From a virus: DNA of 47,785 nucleotides. A program made the position numbers and the translations under genes. This document shows, piece by piece, positions 1 through 8,910 of the stretch (positions are counted from its first letter, which is position 1; every line of letters starts with the position of its first letter). The notes beneath the pieces are model-generated. The model was given only the letters and a program-made list of their open reading frames with translations, made no database searches and was not told where the DNA came from. The stretch is from positions 1-47,785 of IMG/VR virus record IMGVR_UViG_3300025671_000104, one strand, 5' to 3'.

Positions 1-1143
1 ACCTTCTCTGGCGCACGTCCGGCTGGCGGCAACACAGACGCCAACAACATAGGTGACTTTGCCTATCCTGTACCGTCAGGGGGCTACCTTGCGCTTTGTA
101 CCGCAAACCTTCCAAAGCCTTCAATAATTGATGGGTCGGAACATTTCAATACTATCATTTGGACTGGTGTCGATACAGCTTCAGGTAGAGATTTTACTGG
201 GGTCGGATTTCAACCGGATTTAGTGTGGTCTGCTGTGAGGAGTGTTGCTTACGGACACCGTATATATGATTCTGTGCGTGGATTTGGAGTAAATAAAGTT
301 CTATCTTCCGCATCAACTTCAGCGGAATCTTCTTCTTCGACATATGGTTATATGGACTCTTCACTTCCAGATGGATTTAGCACAACAGCAGGTTCAATTG
401 ATAATGACTTATTTAACGGCATAGGTAAAACATACGTTGCTTGGAACTGGAAAGCTGGCGGCTCTGCGGTCAGCAATACTGACGGTTCAATCACCTCGCA
501 AGTTTCCGCGAATGTTGACGCAGGGTTTAGTGTTCTGACTTACAGCCCATCAGGTTCTAGCGGTTCAGTCGGACACGGTCTTGGGGTAACGCCGTCTGTT
601 GTAATTGTAAAACGCAGAGACACAACTGGGCAGTGGGTTTCTCATTGGACAGCAATTAGTGGGGCAAATAAACAGCTTTACTTAAACGGTACAAATGCTG
701 TTGACACCAACAATATTTCCTCACTGACAAGCACAACCTTTACTGTAAGCGGGTGGAGTGAGGTTGCAACGGCGGGTGGTAGTTATGTAGCCTACTGTTT
801 CGCAGATGTTGATGGATTCAGCAAGGCGGGCAGCTACACCGGCAATGGCAGCGCAGATGGGCCGTTTATCTACACAGGGTTTAGGCCAGCTTGGATTATG
901 ATTAAAAATATTGCATCAGGTGAGAATTGGCAAATTCACGATAGCGGGCGGGACCCTGACAACGTGGTAACACAAAGGTTGTATGCCAATACAAATGGTG
1001 CAGATGTAACAAGTACATTTATGGATTTTGTATCTAATGGTGTAAAATGTAGGAATTTTTCTGGTGGCTTTAACTCATCAGGCGCAACCTTCATATACCT
1101 AGCCTTTGCCGAAACACCATTCAAATACGCTAACGCCAGATAG
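1..1143 (+). CDS. Tail fibre / virion surface protein, 5' end outside window
   Basis: The frame is open from the first base, so this gene is cut by the window edge; the visible part is 380 codons. It starts in the segment YLALCTANLPKPSI..DGSEHFNT, followed by FQPDLVW, a pattern I know from tail-fibre or virion-surface proteins of marine phages, where it belongs to a beta-rich lectin-like domain. The same theme recurs later (GFRPAWIMIKN near residue 300), suggesting two tandem copies of the domain. The likely role is receptor contact at the tail. The next gene follows after 10 bases with a GGAG site. A GTG at 223 lies inside the frame and is not the true start. Confidence 0.7.
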   Translation, partial: TFSGARPAGGNTDANNIGDFAYPVPSGGYLALCTANLPKPSIIDGSEHFNTIIWTGVDTASGRDFTGVGFQPDLVWSAVRSVAYGHRIYDSVRGFGVNKVLSSASTSAESSSSTYGYMDSSLPDGFSTTAGSIDNDLFNGIGKTYVAWNWKAGGSAVSNTDGSITSQVSANVDAGFSVLTYSPSGSSGSVGHGLGVTPSVVIVKRRDTTGQWVSHWTAISGANKQLYLNGTNAVDTNNISSLTSTTFTVSGWSEVATAGGSYVAYCFADVDGFSKAGSYTGNGSADGPFIYTGFRPAWIMIKNIASGENWQIHDSGRDPDNVVTQRLYANTNGADVTSTFMDFVSNGVKCRNFSGGFNSSGATFIYLAFAETPFKYANAR

Positions 1144-1153
1144 GAGATAACCG

Positions 1154-1645
1154 ATGGCATATAAATACTCAGGTCGTATTATCCGCGCTGGCAAGGCGTG
1201 GACTGACAATGACGGAATACAGCACCCATCCAACTGGATGTTGTGGGATGCCGCAACCAAAGCAGCCAAGGGGCTTGTCTGGGAAGATGACCCAGCCAGC
1301 TTCGATGGACGGTTCTACTGGTCAGCCGGTGTGGCTAAGTCGTTGGATGATGTAACGGAAGAAGACGGCACGATCACCAAGGGTCTCAAGTCAAACGCCA
1401 TTGCGACTGTAAAGGCGCAGGCGGCTGGTCTACTAGCGCCGACTGACTGGTATGTTGTCCGTAAAGCGGAAACCAATGAGGGCGCCCCAGAAAATGTACT
1501 ACAGTACAGATCTGACGTTAGAGCCGCTTCAGGCACGATTGAGGCGGCCATTACTGCCGCCACTACCCTAGAGGACTTTATGGCGCTCTACGAGGCTCCA
1601 GAGGACGGCAACGCCCCTATCAACGATTGGCCTGAAGAGGTATAG
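1154..1645 (+). CDS. Putative tail-fibre assembly / accessory protein
   Basis: This 163-residue protein has a small aromatic N-terminal part (YKYSGRIIRAG...WMLWD) and a C-terminal segment LLAPTDWYVVRKAET..VLQYRSDVRAA. The combination 'DWYVVRKAE' plus 'YR..VRAAS' is typical of tail-fibre assembly chaperone-like proteins and their relatives, which sit beside the fibre they help to fold. A GGAG site lies about 8 bases before the ATG. It lies between two fibre-like genes, which supports the call. Homology is recognised by pattern only; it could instead be a minor tail component. Confidence 0.5.
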   Translation: MAYKYSGRIIRAGKAWTDNDGIQHPSNWMLWDAATKAAKGLVWEDDPASFDGRFYWSAGVAKSLDDVTEEDGTITKGLKSNAIATVKAQAAGLLAPTDWYVVRKAETNEGAPENVLQYRSDVRAASGTIEAAITAATTLEDFMALYEAPEDGNAPINDWPEEV

Positions 1646-1647
1646 GT

Positions 1648-2691
1648 ATGACTAAAGCAAGAGACATCGCAAGCGCAACCACGCCCAATGCGAATGCGGC
1701 GTTGCTTGCCACATTCCCACACAAAAACCTCATCATCAATGGTGCGATGCAGGTGGCGCAACGGGGAACGTCAGCCACAGGTGTGGGTGGGAATGCTTCT
1801 TACCCAACGCTAGATAGGTTTAGACAAAATACAAGTAATACAGCAGGGCGTTTTACTATGTCACAGGTCGCTGTTACTGACCTGCCCGGATTTGCAAACG
1901 CATTAAAACTAGAATGCACAACAGCAGACACATCAATAGCGGCGAATGAACTTGGCATCATAATGCAAAGAATTGAAGGGCAGGATTTACAACAGCTTAA
2001 AAAGGGTACTTCTAGTGCAGAACCTGTAACTGTATCTTTTTATGTTAAAGGAAATGCCTCTGCAACTTATACACTAGAACTTAGTGACAATGATAACAAC
2101 CGTCAGATTAGCCAAACATTTTCTGTTACAACTTCGTGGAATAGAGTGTCTTTGACTTTTGCTGGTGATACATCCGGTGTATTAGATGACGATAATGGGA
2201 ATAGTTTAGAATTAAACATCTGGATTCACGCTGGTAGCGACTTCAATGGTGGTACTTTAAGCACAACTTGGACAAGCACTACTAATGCAAATCGTGCCTC
2301 CTCTAGTGCCACTTCTTTCTTTGATAGCACAAGCCGTACACTAGAAATTACAGGACTTCAGGTGGAACTCGGCTCTCAGGCCACGTCGTTTGAACACCGC
2401 AGTTATGGTGAAGAACTGGCGTTGTGTCAGAGGTATTTTCAGAAAATTAGTGGGGCGGCTTCTAGAGCCTATACAAGTGACGGATATTGGGGCTATGGAA
2501 TAACCAGCCCTGTTACTATGCGGTCAACGCCTACAACAACTAACCCAAGCTACACAGGTGATTATAGTTTGCCCGGAACAGGCCCTAGCTTTAAGGCAAA
2601 TACCGTAGACCACGTTAGTATGCAGTATAATGGTAGCGCAGGAACGTATTGGGCTTACAGTGCTGAAGTAACCAGAGATTCGGAGTTATAA
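1648..2691 (+). CDS. Tail fibre / receptor-binding protein with carbohydrate-binding-like fold
   Basis: The 347-residue protein carries the motif NLIINGAMQVAQRGTS near residues 27-42, then PTLDRFR, followed by a beta-rich middle (VTVSFYVKG, NRVSLTFAG) and the segment LEITGLQVELGSQATSFEHR..GEELALCQRYF. This order is the signature of a common phage tail-fibre or receptor-binding family with a jelly-roll-like module. It starts 2 bases after the previous gene. The last 60 residues look like a separate tip domain and may be the variable, host-specific part. The exact receptor cannot be read from the sequence. Confidence 0.7.
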   Translation: MTKARDIASATTPNANAALLATFPHKNLIINGAMQVAQRGTSATGVGGNASYPTLDRFRQNTSNTAGRFTMSQVAVTDLPGFANALKLECTTADTSIAANELGIIMQRIEGQDLQQLKKGTSSAEPVTVSFYVKGNASATYTLELSDNDNNRQISQTFSVTTSWNRVSLTFAGDTSGVLDDDNGNSLELNIWIHAGSDFNGGTLSTTWTSTTNANRASSSATSFFDSTSRTLEITGLQVELGSQATSFEHRSYGEELALCQRYFQKISGAASRAYTSDGYWGYGITSPVTMRSTPTTTNPSYTGDYSLPGTGPSFKANTVDHVSMQYNGSAGTYWAYSAEVTRDSEL

Positions 2692-2692
2692 A

Positions 2693-2869
2693 ATGATTTT
2701 TATAAACGCTAGATACTCTGTAGATGAACAGACAAATAAAACTCTTGGTATAACGGCAACAATAGATGAAGTTGATTGTATTATACCCCTTGACCCAGCC
2801 AACCGTCACTACGCAGAAATCATGCGTCAGGTAGAAGCTGGCGAGTTGACCATAGCGGATGCTGACTGA
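2693..2869 (+). CDS. Small conserved tail-region protein (58 aa)
   Basis: An ATG one base after the preceding stop opens a 58-codon frame that ends in TGATG, overlapping the next start by one base. The product begins MIFINARYSVDEQ and ends in DPANRHYAEIMRQVEAGEL. The tail resembles small proteins found beside fibre genes in other marine phages. Acidic, with no membrane segment or cysteine pair. The tight coupling to both neighbours is the main evidence that it is real. Function unknown. Confidence 0.6.
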   Translation: MIFINARYSVDEQTNKTLGITATIDEVDCIIPLDPANRHYAEIMRQVEAGELTIADAD

Positions 2870-3588
2870 TGCTGGGTGAATTCGCACTATCAGAGAGGGC
2901 TTTAGCGGATAGCAGCATCTTGCTGCTGGGTTCGCAAACCGTTAGTGCTGAGTTCACCGATACATCCGCAGCCAACCTGACGCTCAACGGCGAAGCAGAG
3001 ATGAGCGCTATTGCAATCAAGGTGTCTATTGGCAGCGGCGTTCTTCTGGGCTTGATGCAGGCTACTGCCGAATTCACCCAAAGTTCAGACGGTGTTCGCT
3101 TTGCCACAGGTGTGTCGGCGCAGGTCTTTAGCACAGTGCAAGGCACAGACGCTATCTACATTGCTTCTGGCATATCAGATCAGGATGCGGCGTTTATTGT
3201 AGAATCCTCTGCCCAAGCCATTGTGGATCTATCTGCTGACATGTCGGCAGAGTTTACACAAACATCATCGCCAAACATGTTGTATTCTGGTATATCTAAT
3301 CAGAGCGCGGAGTTCACACAAACAACCGCGCCAAACGCAATTTACTCTGGTCTGTCAGAGATAGAGGCGGTATTTATAAATACTGGCACCGGCAGTATTC
3401 TTAAAGATCCGGGGCCGATAGATATTAGCGCTGTCTTTGTTCAGACCACAGACGGCAGATTATTCTGGGAGCGTATTGACGCTGACGTACCAAGGGAAAA
3501 CTGGGTTCAAATCGTGCCGACAGGCGGGATATGGACGCCGGTTAACGCAAGTGGTACAATAAACATATGGACAAATAAGGTGGTGTAA
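2869..3588 (+). CDS. Repeat-containing tail-region protein (AEFTQ repeats)
   Basis: This 239-residue protein is built from about eight degenerate repeats of roughly 20 residues around a core such as SAEFTQT, spaced by segments like YSGISNQ. Clear copies lie near residues 24-30, 64-69, 126-131, 145-150 and, weaker, 166-170 and 185-190. The C-terminus differs (RIDADVPRENWVQIVP...GTINIWT) and may be the anchoring or tip part. Regular short beta-prone repeats suggest an elongated, fibrous virion part. Start is translationally coupled through TGATG. I do not recognise a named family. Confidence 0.55.
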   Translation: MLGEFALSERALADSSILLLGSQTVSAEFTDTSAANLTLNGEAEMSAIAIKVSIGSGVLLGLMQATAEFTQSSDGVRFATGVSAQVFSTVQGTDAIYIASGISDQDAAFIVESSAQAIVDLSADMSAEFTQTSSPNMLYSGISNQSAEFTQTTAPNAIYSGLSEIEAVFINTGTGSILKDPGPIDISAVFVQTTDGRLFWERIDADVPRENWVQIVPTGGIWTPVNASGTINIWTNKVV

Positions 3589-4398
3589 ATGCCAAGTACC
3601 TATACTTCAAACACTGGTATCGAAAAACCCGGCTCCGGCGAACAGTCGGGTACTTGGGGAACTACGACCAATACAAACTTTGACATCATTGATCAGGCGC
3701 TGCACGGGCAAGCCCAGATTACTGTTGTGGGCGATCAAGACCTTACAACCAACGATGGTTCGATTAGCGACGGTGCAAATACAGTGCTTGTGCTTACCGG
3801 TTCTCCGGGTGCTACCTTTGAGTTGCGTGTAACCCCAACAGATCAGGAAAAATTCTACACCATCCGCAACGAGACAAACGCTGCTTGCCGCGTTATCTAC
3901 AAGGGCGTGACATATTCAACATCTAACGGTGTTGAGATTGCAGCAGGTGCGTCAACGGCTGTAACAGGTGACGGTGGCGGCGCTTCAGGTGTGTTTAAAA
4001 GCCTGACACCAAATGCCGATGTTGTTAACGATACGACTCCGCAGCTTGGTGGCAACCTAGATGTTAATGGGCAGTCTATTGTTAGTGTGTCGAATGGCAA
4101 CATTCCAATCACACCAAACGGCACAGGGCGTGTGATTCTTGACGGTCTGTCATACCCTGACGCTGACGGCACAGCCGACCAGTTTATCAAAACAGACGGC
4201 GCAGGAAACCTAACCTTTGCCAGCGCCTCATCTAGCCTTGGTAATTCACTAAGCCTTTCTGGTGGTAGTGGCTGGACTATTTCTGTAGATGGTAGCAACA
4301 ATCTGGTGTTTTCTTACGGCGGTAGCACAGTAGCCAAAATAGCTACTAACGGTGCGTTTACCTCTGAGGATGACATCACAGCCTTCGGTACAGTCTAA
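3589..4398 (+). CDS. Tail fibre-like structural protein
   Basis: The N-terminus PSTYTSNTGIEKP..GEQSGTWG..TNTNFDIID is a widely shared beginning of tail-fibre or appendage proteins in marine phages. It is followed by a domain with TFELRVTPTDQEKFYTIRNET near residues 85-105, then a Gly/Ser/Asn-rich C-terminal part (PNGTGRVILDG) like those near trimerising fibre tips. The gene begins directly after the previous stop and ends in TAATG, sharing its last base with the next start. The role in virion attachment is inferred from family and position. Confidence 0.6.
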   Translation: MPSTYTSNTGIEKPGSGEQSGTWGTTTNTNFDIIDQALHGQAQITVVGDQDLTTNDGSISDGANTVLVLTGSPGATFELRVTPTDQEKFYTIRNETNAACRVIYKGVTYSTSNGVEIAAGASTAVTGDGGGASGVFKSLTPNADVVNDTTPQLGGNLDVNGQSIVSVSNGNIPITPNGTGRVILDGLSYPDADGTADQFIKTDGAGNLTFASASSSLGNSLSLSGGSGWTISVDGSNNLVFSYGGSTVAKIATNGAFTSEDDITAFGTV

Positions 4399-5117
4399 TG
4401 GCGCTGCCAGCCTCTGGACAAATTAGCCTATCTCAGTTCAGAACTACCTTTGGCGGTTCTGTTCCTGATAGTGTGTCTGAGTATTACAGAGGCGGTGCAA
4501 ACGTATCCAACAACGCCATAAATGTAAACATTCCCCAGAGCGGCACTGCTAGTTTCAGCGACTATTATTCTGGCGCTGGTACGCAGACTAGGAATGTTTC
4601 AATAAGACTTGGTTATATATCTCCTTCAGGGGGTGTTGGTTTAACCACCATCAGCAGCACGGCAACCCCTTTTTCTATTGGTGGTGGCGCAAATCAAATT
4701 GCATATCAGCCGGTGTTCCACGCTGGGACAGGATTTATTACCAGCGCTTCAATTACAATTCAGCAAAACGAGGATGTTGCCTCTAACTCAGAGCATGTGC
4801 TTCTTTACGGAGGCACATCTGATTCCACAACAACAAACATTGTGGCGCGTTGGGATGCTGGGTCAAGTGGAAGCACGGGCGGAAACAGAAGCTATTCTAT
4901 TGTTTGGGATGCAGATGGGTTGATTAATTCAATTACATATACTGGCGGTAACTATAACACAGGGATTATATCTTTTGTTACAGATAACACCGCCGCTGCA
5001 AGAACAGCAGGATATAAATGGTTCGGCTTTAGATTAAAGAACCCATCTAGTTTTGCGAAAGCTTCTGATATCATGCTGGGAACTTTTTACAGCACCAGCT
5101 TAACGCAGCCATCGTAG
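4398..5117 (+). CDS. Putative minor tail / appendage protein
   Basis: The product starts MALPASGQISLSQFRTTFGG and continues with VSEYYRGG...IPQSGTASFSDYYSG, a recurrent phage module in which a short Gly/Ser segment precedes a beta-sandwich. The remaining 180 residues are beta-prone (SIRLGYISPSG, KWFGFRLKNPSSF). Start overlaps the upstream stop by one base. It most likely forms part of the tail appendages, but a specific role is not visible. Confidence 0.55.
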   Translation: MALPASGQISLSQFRTTFGGSVPDSVSEYYRGGANVSNNAINVNIPQSGTASFSDYYSGAGTQTRNVSIRLGYISPSGGVGLTTISSTATPFSIGGGANQIAYQPVFHAGTGFITSASITIQQNEDVASNSEHVLLYGGTSDSTTTNIVARWDAGSSGSTGGNRSYSIVWDADGLINSITYTGGNYNTGIISFVTDNTAAARTAGYKWFGFRLKNPSSFAKASDIMLGTFYSTSLTQPS

Positions 5118-5124
5118 GTGATAC

Positions 5125-7005
5125 ATGCCACTAACAAAGCTACAATTTAGACCCGGCATTGTCAGAGACCTTACCTCATATTCAAATGAGGGCGGTTGGC
5201 GTGACGGTGACAAGGTGCGCTTTCGTCTTGGCTACCCAGAAAAAATGGGCGGTTGGGCTAAATATTCTAGCTCCACGTTCCTCGGAACTTGTCGCGCCCT
5301 CCACAACTGGATTGCTCTAGATGGCTCTAACTTCCTCGGCCTTGGCACACATGTAAAATATTACATTGAAGAGGGTGGAACCTATAACGACATCACCCCG
5401 ATCCGAGAAACAACGGCAGCGGGTGACGTAACTTTTGCCGCGACCAATGGCTCGTCAATTATCACTGTTTCTGACACGAACCACGGTGCGGTGTTGGGTG
5501 ACTTCGTAACCTTCTCCGGCGCTGTAGATCTTGGTGGTAACGTGCTTGCTGCTATTCTGAACGTCGAGCATGAGGTAACAGCAGTCGCAAACAACAATGT
5601 CTATGAGATTACATTGTCTGTGACAGCCAATGCGTCAGACACAGGCAACGGTGGTTCTTCAGTCGTTGGGGCGTATCAGATTAACATTGGCCTGAACTCG
5701 CAGATTGGTGGTACAGGTTGGGGTGCAGGAACGTGGAGCCGTGGCACTTGGGGCAGTGCTGCTCCGGGGGGTCTGACAACCACTACGCAGATTCGCCTAT
5801 GGTCACACGATAACTTTGGTGAAGACCTGCTCATTAATCCTCGTGACTCTGGTATTTATTATTGGGACAAGGGTTCTGGTGCTGGTACACGAGCAGTTGA
5901 GCTATCTACAATCGGCAGCAGCCAGACAAGTGTGCCAACAATCTGTAAGCAGGTTATGGTCTCTGATCGTGATCGCCACGTTCTGGCTTTTGGTTGTGAC
6001 GCCATCGGTGCGAACTCTGCGGCAACCCAAGGTGACGGTGTACAAGATCCGCTTCTCATTCGTTTCTCCAGTCAGGAAAACTCTGTTGATTGGTGGCCTA
6101 CAGCGACCAACACAGCGGGTGACTTGCGCCTAGGTTCGGGGTCCACGTTTGTACGAGCCTTGGAAACAAAGCGTGAGATCCTGATCTGGACTGACACTGC
6201 TCTTACATCAATGCGCTTTATTGGTCCGCCATTTACTTTTGGCTTGCAGCAGCTTGCATCGAACATCACTATTGCCGGGCCAAACTCCGCCGTAGCCACA
6301 GAGGACTATGTCTTTTGGATGGGCATTGATAACTTCTATGTCTATGCTGGTCAGACAACTCAGCTACCTTGCACCGTTAAAGAGAAGGTGTTTAACGACA
6401 TCAACCTTGATCAGATTGACAAGATCTTTGCTGGTGTAAACGCTGAGTTTAGCGAGGTCTTTTGGTTCTACCCAGCCGAAGGATCGTTTGATAATGACCG
6501 GTACGTTGTATATAACTACTTAGATAAGGTTTGGTATTTCGGTACGCTCGATAGAACTGCGTGGCTGGATCGCGGAACTCGGACCTTCCCTCTTGCTACG
6601 GACGACAACGGTTATGTATACAACCACGAATTTGGCTATGACGCGGATGGCGTGGCTATGGATTCTTTTATTGAATCTTCTGTTATGGACGTCGGTGATG
6701 GCGACAGCTTTGCCTACATCCGGCGCGTGATACCTGATCTTAGTTTCTCGGGATCAACATCTATATCCACGCCGCAGGCTACGTTTACGATCAAGGCGCG
6801 CGATTTTCCGGGTGAAGACTTTGGTAACACGGCTGCTGGGACAACAACCAGAACACAAGTTAGTCCTGTCGAAGAGTACACGAAACAGTTGTATATTCGG
6901 GCAAGGGGTAGATCTTTTGCAATGCGTGTAGAGTCAACTGCGCTTGGCGCAAAATGGCGGCTTGGTAGCCCTCGGGTAGATATTCGCCCGGATGGGAGGC
7001 GCTAG
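5125..7005 (+). CDS. Putative tail nozzle / head-tail stabilisation protein
   Basis: A 626-residue protein starting PLTKLQFRPGIVRDLTSYSNEGGW.DGDKVRFR, followed by PEKMGGW. This N-terminus is typical of a large podovirus structural family whose best-known relative is probably P22 gp10, which plugs and extends the tail under the portal. Residues about 95-190 look like an inserted beta domain (SSIITVSDTNHGAVLGD). The rest is rich in aromatic beta strands (EVFWFYPAEGSFDNDRYVVYN). It precedes the ejection proteins, the usual place for tail hub genes. Equivalence to gp10 is an inference from length, motif and order. Confidence 0.55.
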   Translation: MPLTKLQFRPGIVRDLTSYSNEGGWRDGDKVRFRLGYPEKMGGWAKYSSSTFLGTCRALHNWIALDGSNFLGLGTHVKYYIEEGGTYNDITPIRETTAAGDVTFAATNGSSIITVSDTNHGAVLGDFVTFSGAVDLGGNVLAAILNVEHEVTAVANNNVYEITLSVTANASDTGNGGSSVVGAYQINIGLNSQIGGTGWGAGTWSRGTWGSAAPGGLTTTTQIRLWSHDNFGEDLLINPRDSGIYYWDKGSGAGTRAVELSTIGSSQTSVPTICKQVMVSDRDRHVLAFGCDAIGANSAATQGDGVQDPLLIRFSSQENSVDWWPTATNTAGDLRLGSGSTFVRALETKREILIWTDTALTSMRFIGPPFTFGLQQLASNITIAGPNSAVATEDYVFWMGIDNFYVYAGQTTQLPCTVKEKVFNDINLDQIDKIFAGVNAEFSEVFWFYPAEGSFDNDRYVVYNYLDKVWYFGTLDRTAWLDRGTRTFPLATDDNGYVYNHEFGYDADGVAMDSFIESSVMDVGDGDSFAYIRRVIPDLSFSGSTSISTPQATFTIKARDFPGEDFGNTAAGTTTRTQVSPVEEYTKQLYIRARGRSFAMRVESTALGAKWRLGSPRVDIRPDGRR

Positions 7006-7232
7006 TGTCTGGTAATCAGGTCGCACCACCAAGGCTCCCGGAAGCTCCTGAAGAGTACACACGCTCTTATATGCAGGACTTAATCCGGACGTTGGAGATA
7101 TTTATTGAACAGGAGCGCAATCCGGGAGAGATCCGCGCTACTAGGTTGACCATAACGGATCTGCCTACAAGCGCCACTGGACTTGAGGCGGGGACACTGT
7201 ATAATGATGCAGGTACAGTAAAGGTAGCATAA
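7005..7232 (+). CDS. Small conserved virion-associated protein (75 aa)
   Basis: A GTG start overlaps the upstream TAG by one base. The product has a helical middle (SYMQDLIRTLEIFIEQERNP) and ends in LPTSATGLEAGTLYNDAGTVKVA-like sequence, an ending I recognise from small proteins lying between nozzle and ejection genes in marine phages. It ends in TAATG, sharing its last base with the next start. Function is unknown, but the tail-like ending and position suggest a structural or assembly role. Confidence 0.6.
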   Translation: MSGNQVAPPRLPEAPEEYTRSYMQDLIRTLEIFIEQERNPGEIRATRLTITDLPTSATGLEAGTLYNDAGTVKVA

Positions 7233-8101
7233 TGGCTTTATTTGGTGATTTAGGAAAAGCGTTAGGACTGGGCAGCGGCGAGGATCTGCTGCCACTTATT
7301 GGTACTGCGGCTGGGTTCTACTTTGGTGGGCCTCTGGGCGCGTCCATCGGATCTGGGATTGGTAGCCTAGCTGGCGGTAAGTCGGTCAATGACGCGCTGA
7401 CCAATGCTGCACTGGCCTATGGTGTGACATCCTTTGTGTCGCCGAATATGATGCGTAACCCACAGGCTACAGGGGCGTTTGGGTCTAACTCACTGCAACA
7501 GTCTTTGTATAAACCTGCTGCAACATCTATAGCGCAGGCAGGTGGGGTTGCGCCCGCCGAGTTGGCGGATATCACAGGAGCACAGGTAGAGTCTGGCGGC
7601 GGCATGTTTGACACAGTTACAGACTTCATTAGCGATAATCCGATGACATCTCTTGGCATTGGCTCCACGGCTCTTGCTTTATTGGGTGACACTCCAGAAG
7701 AAGAAGCCGCTAAAGAACGCGCTTATGCTGGTGGAGAGGCGCATAAAGTAGCGTATCAGGGTGTAGAATATGATTTACGAAATCCTGATGATGTCCGTGC
7801 ATACAAAGAAGCTAAGATGGAAACACAAAGACCAGACTTTAAGTATGATGTAGACTCGGTGTATGCTAAACACGGTGGTGCTATGTACGAACACGGCATA
7901 GAGCATCCCGCAGAACGAGGTGATTACACTGGTGAGGTAGCAGGTGCAGGAACTGGGACATCTGATTCTGTTCCGGCGTGGCTTTCTGACGGAGAGTTCG
8001 TGCTAACAGCCAAGGCTGTTAAAGGTGCGGGAGGCGGAGATAGGGATATCGGAGCAGCCCGAATGTATGATATGATGGCAGAATTGGAGGCCACAGCGTA
8101 A
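7232..8101 (+). CDS. Putative internal virion / ejection protein, Gly-rich
   Basis: Residues 17-55 form a Gly/Ala-rich hydrophobic segment (LPLIGTAAGFYFGGPLGAS and IGSGIGSLAGG) able to insert into or cross a membrane. The C-terminus holds DSVPAWLSDGEFVLTAKAVKGAGGG, followed by GAARMYDMMAELE, a block shared by many marine phage proteins of this position. This combination is consistent with proteins ejected with the DNA to build a channel across the envelope. No enzymatic motif is seen. Overlaps both neighbours by one base, so translation is coupled. Confidence 0.55.
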   Translation: MALFGDLGKALGLGSGEDLLPLIGTAAGFYFGGPLGASIGSGIGSLAGGKSVNDALTNAALAYGVTSFVSPNMMRNPQATGAFGSNSLQQSLYKPAATSIAQAGGVAPAELADITGAQVESGGGMFDTVTDFISDNPMTSLGIGSTALALLGDTPEEEAAKERAYAGGEAHKVAYQGVEYDLRNPDDVRAYKEAKMETQRPDFKYDVDSVYAKHGGAMYEHGIEHPAERGDYTGEVAGAGTGTSDSVPAWLSDGEFVLTAKAVKGAGGGDRDIGAARMYDMMAELEATA

Positions 8102-8910
8102 TGGCAACACAAACACAAGAAGTTACCCAACGGCTAGCGCCGTTTCAGGAAAAGTTCCTTGAGGATATCTTTGCACAAGCATCGGCCCTCAAAGGTACAG
8201 GCATGCCTTATGCGCCGCAGCAGCTTGCTGGACTGTCGGCAGAACAGCAGCAGGCCATTGGTCAAGCCACCGCAGGTGTGGGCGCATATCAGCCATACCT
8301 TCAGGCAGCGCAACAATATGCAGCGCCGGGCGGTGTCTCACAGTTCTTTAATCCTTATGAGAACCAAGTTGTTCAACAGACTATGCAAGACATTGGTCGC
8401 GCTGGTCAGATGCAGCAACAGCAGCTTGGGGCACAGGCCGTAGGTCAGGGTGCCTTTGGTGGATCTCGCGCAGCAGTAGCTGGTGCAGAGCTAGGCCGTG
8501 CTACAATGGAGCAGCAGGCTCGGTCAGCAGGGCAGCTTCGTCAGCAGGGTTACTCACAGGCGCAGCAGGCAGCACAACAAGCAGCACAGCTACAGGCTGG
8601 TCTTGGTGCACAAGCACAGCAGATGGGTGTGCAGGACATTAACACACTGCTTGGTATTGGTGGTCTTACACAGCAGACATCACAGCAGGGTCTGGATGTC
8701 GCACGTCAGAACTTGTTGCAGCAGCAGTCCTTGCCGTACCAAGAGATTGGCTTCTTGTCAGATATTTTCCGTGGTGTACCTGCATTGCAGCAGACAACAT
8801 CGTCTACCACCACACCGCCACCAAGCACCACATCGCAGCTTCTTGGTCTTGGTATCGCGGGTCTAGGAGCTTATGGTCAGGCGCAACAAGGGTTGGGGTT
8901 TGGTAGGTAA
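8101..8910 (+). CDS. Putative internal virion / DNA-transfer protein, Gln/Ala-rich
   Basis: This 269-residue product is extremely rich in Gln and Ala (AQQAAQQAAQLQAGLGAQAQQ region, residues about 150-180) and is predicted to be mostly helical. The first 60 residues (LAPFQEKFLEDIFAQAS) and GQGAFGGSRAAVAGAELG resemble a family of small ejection proteins, functionally like P22 gp7. A Thr/Pro linker (TTSSTTTPPPSTTSQ) precedes a short hydrophobic end. The next gene starts at the stop codon (TAATGATG). Role inferred from composition and gene order. Confidence 0.5.
   Translation: MATQTQEVTQRLAPFQEKFLEDIFAQASALKGTGMPYAPQQLAGLSAEQQQAIGQATAGVGAYQPYLQAAQQYAAPGGVSQFFNPYENQVVQQTMQDIGRAGQMQQQQLGAQAVGQGAFGGSRAAVAGAELGRATMEQQARSAGQLRQQGYSQAQQAAQQAAQLQAGLGAQAQQMGVQDINTLLGIGGLTQQTSQQGLDVARQNLLQQQSLPYQEIGFLSDIFRGVPALQQTTSSTTTPPPSTTSQLLGLGIAGLGAYGQAQQGLGFGR

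Noticed and set aside
223-225. GTG start of the first tail gene
   Set aside because: The frame is open and family-like back to base 1, so the gene begins outside the window.
8498-8866. 122-codon plus-strand frame inside the Gln-rich gene
   Set aside because: It arises from CAG-rich codons read in another frame, giving Ser/His/Arg-rich sequence.
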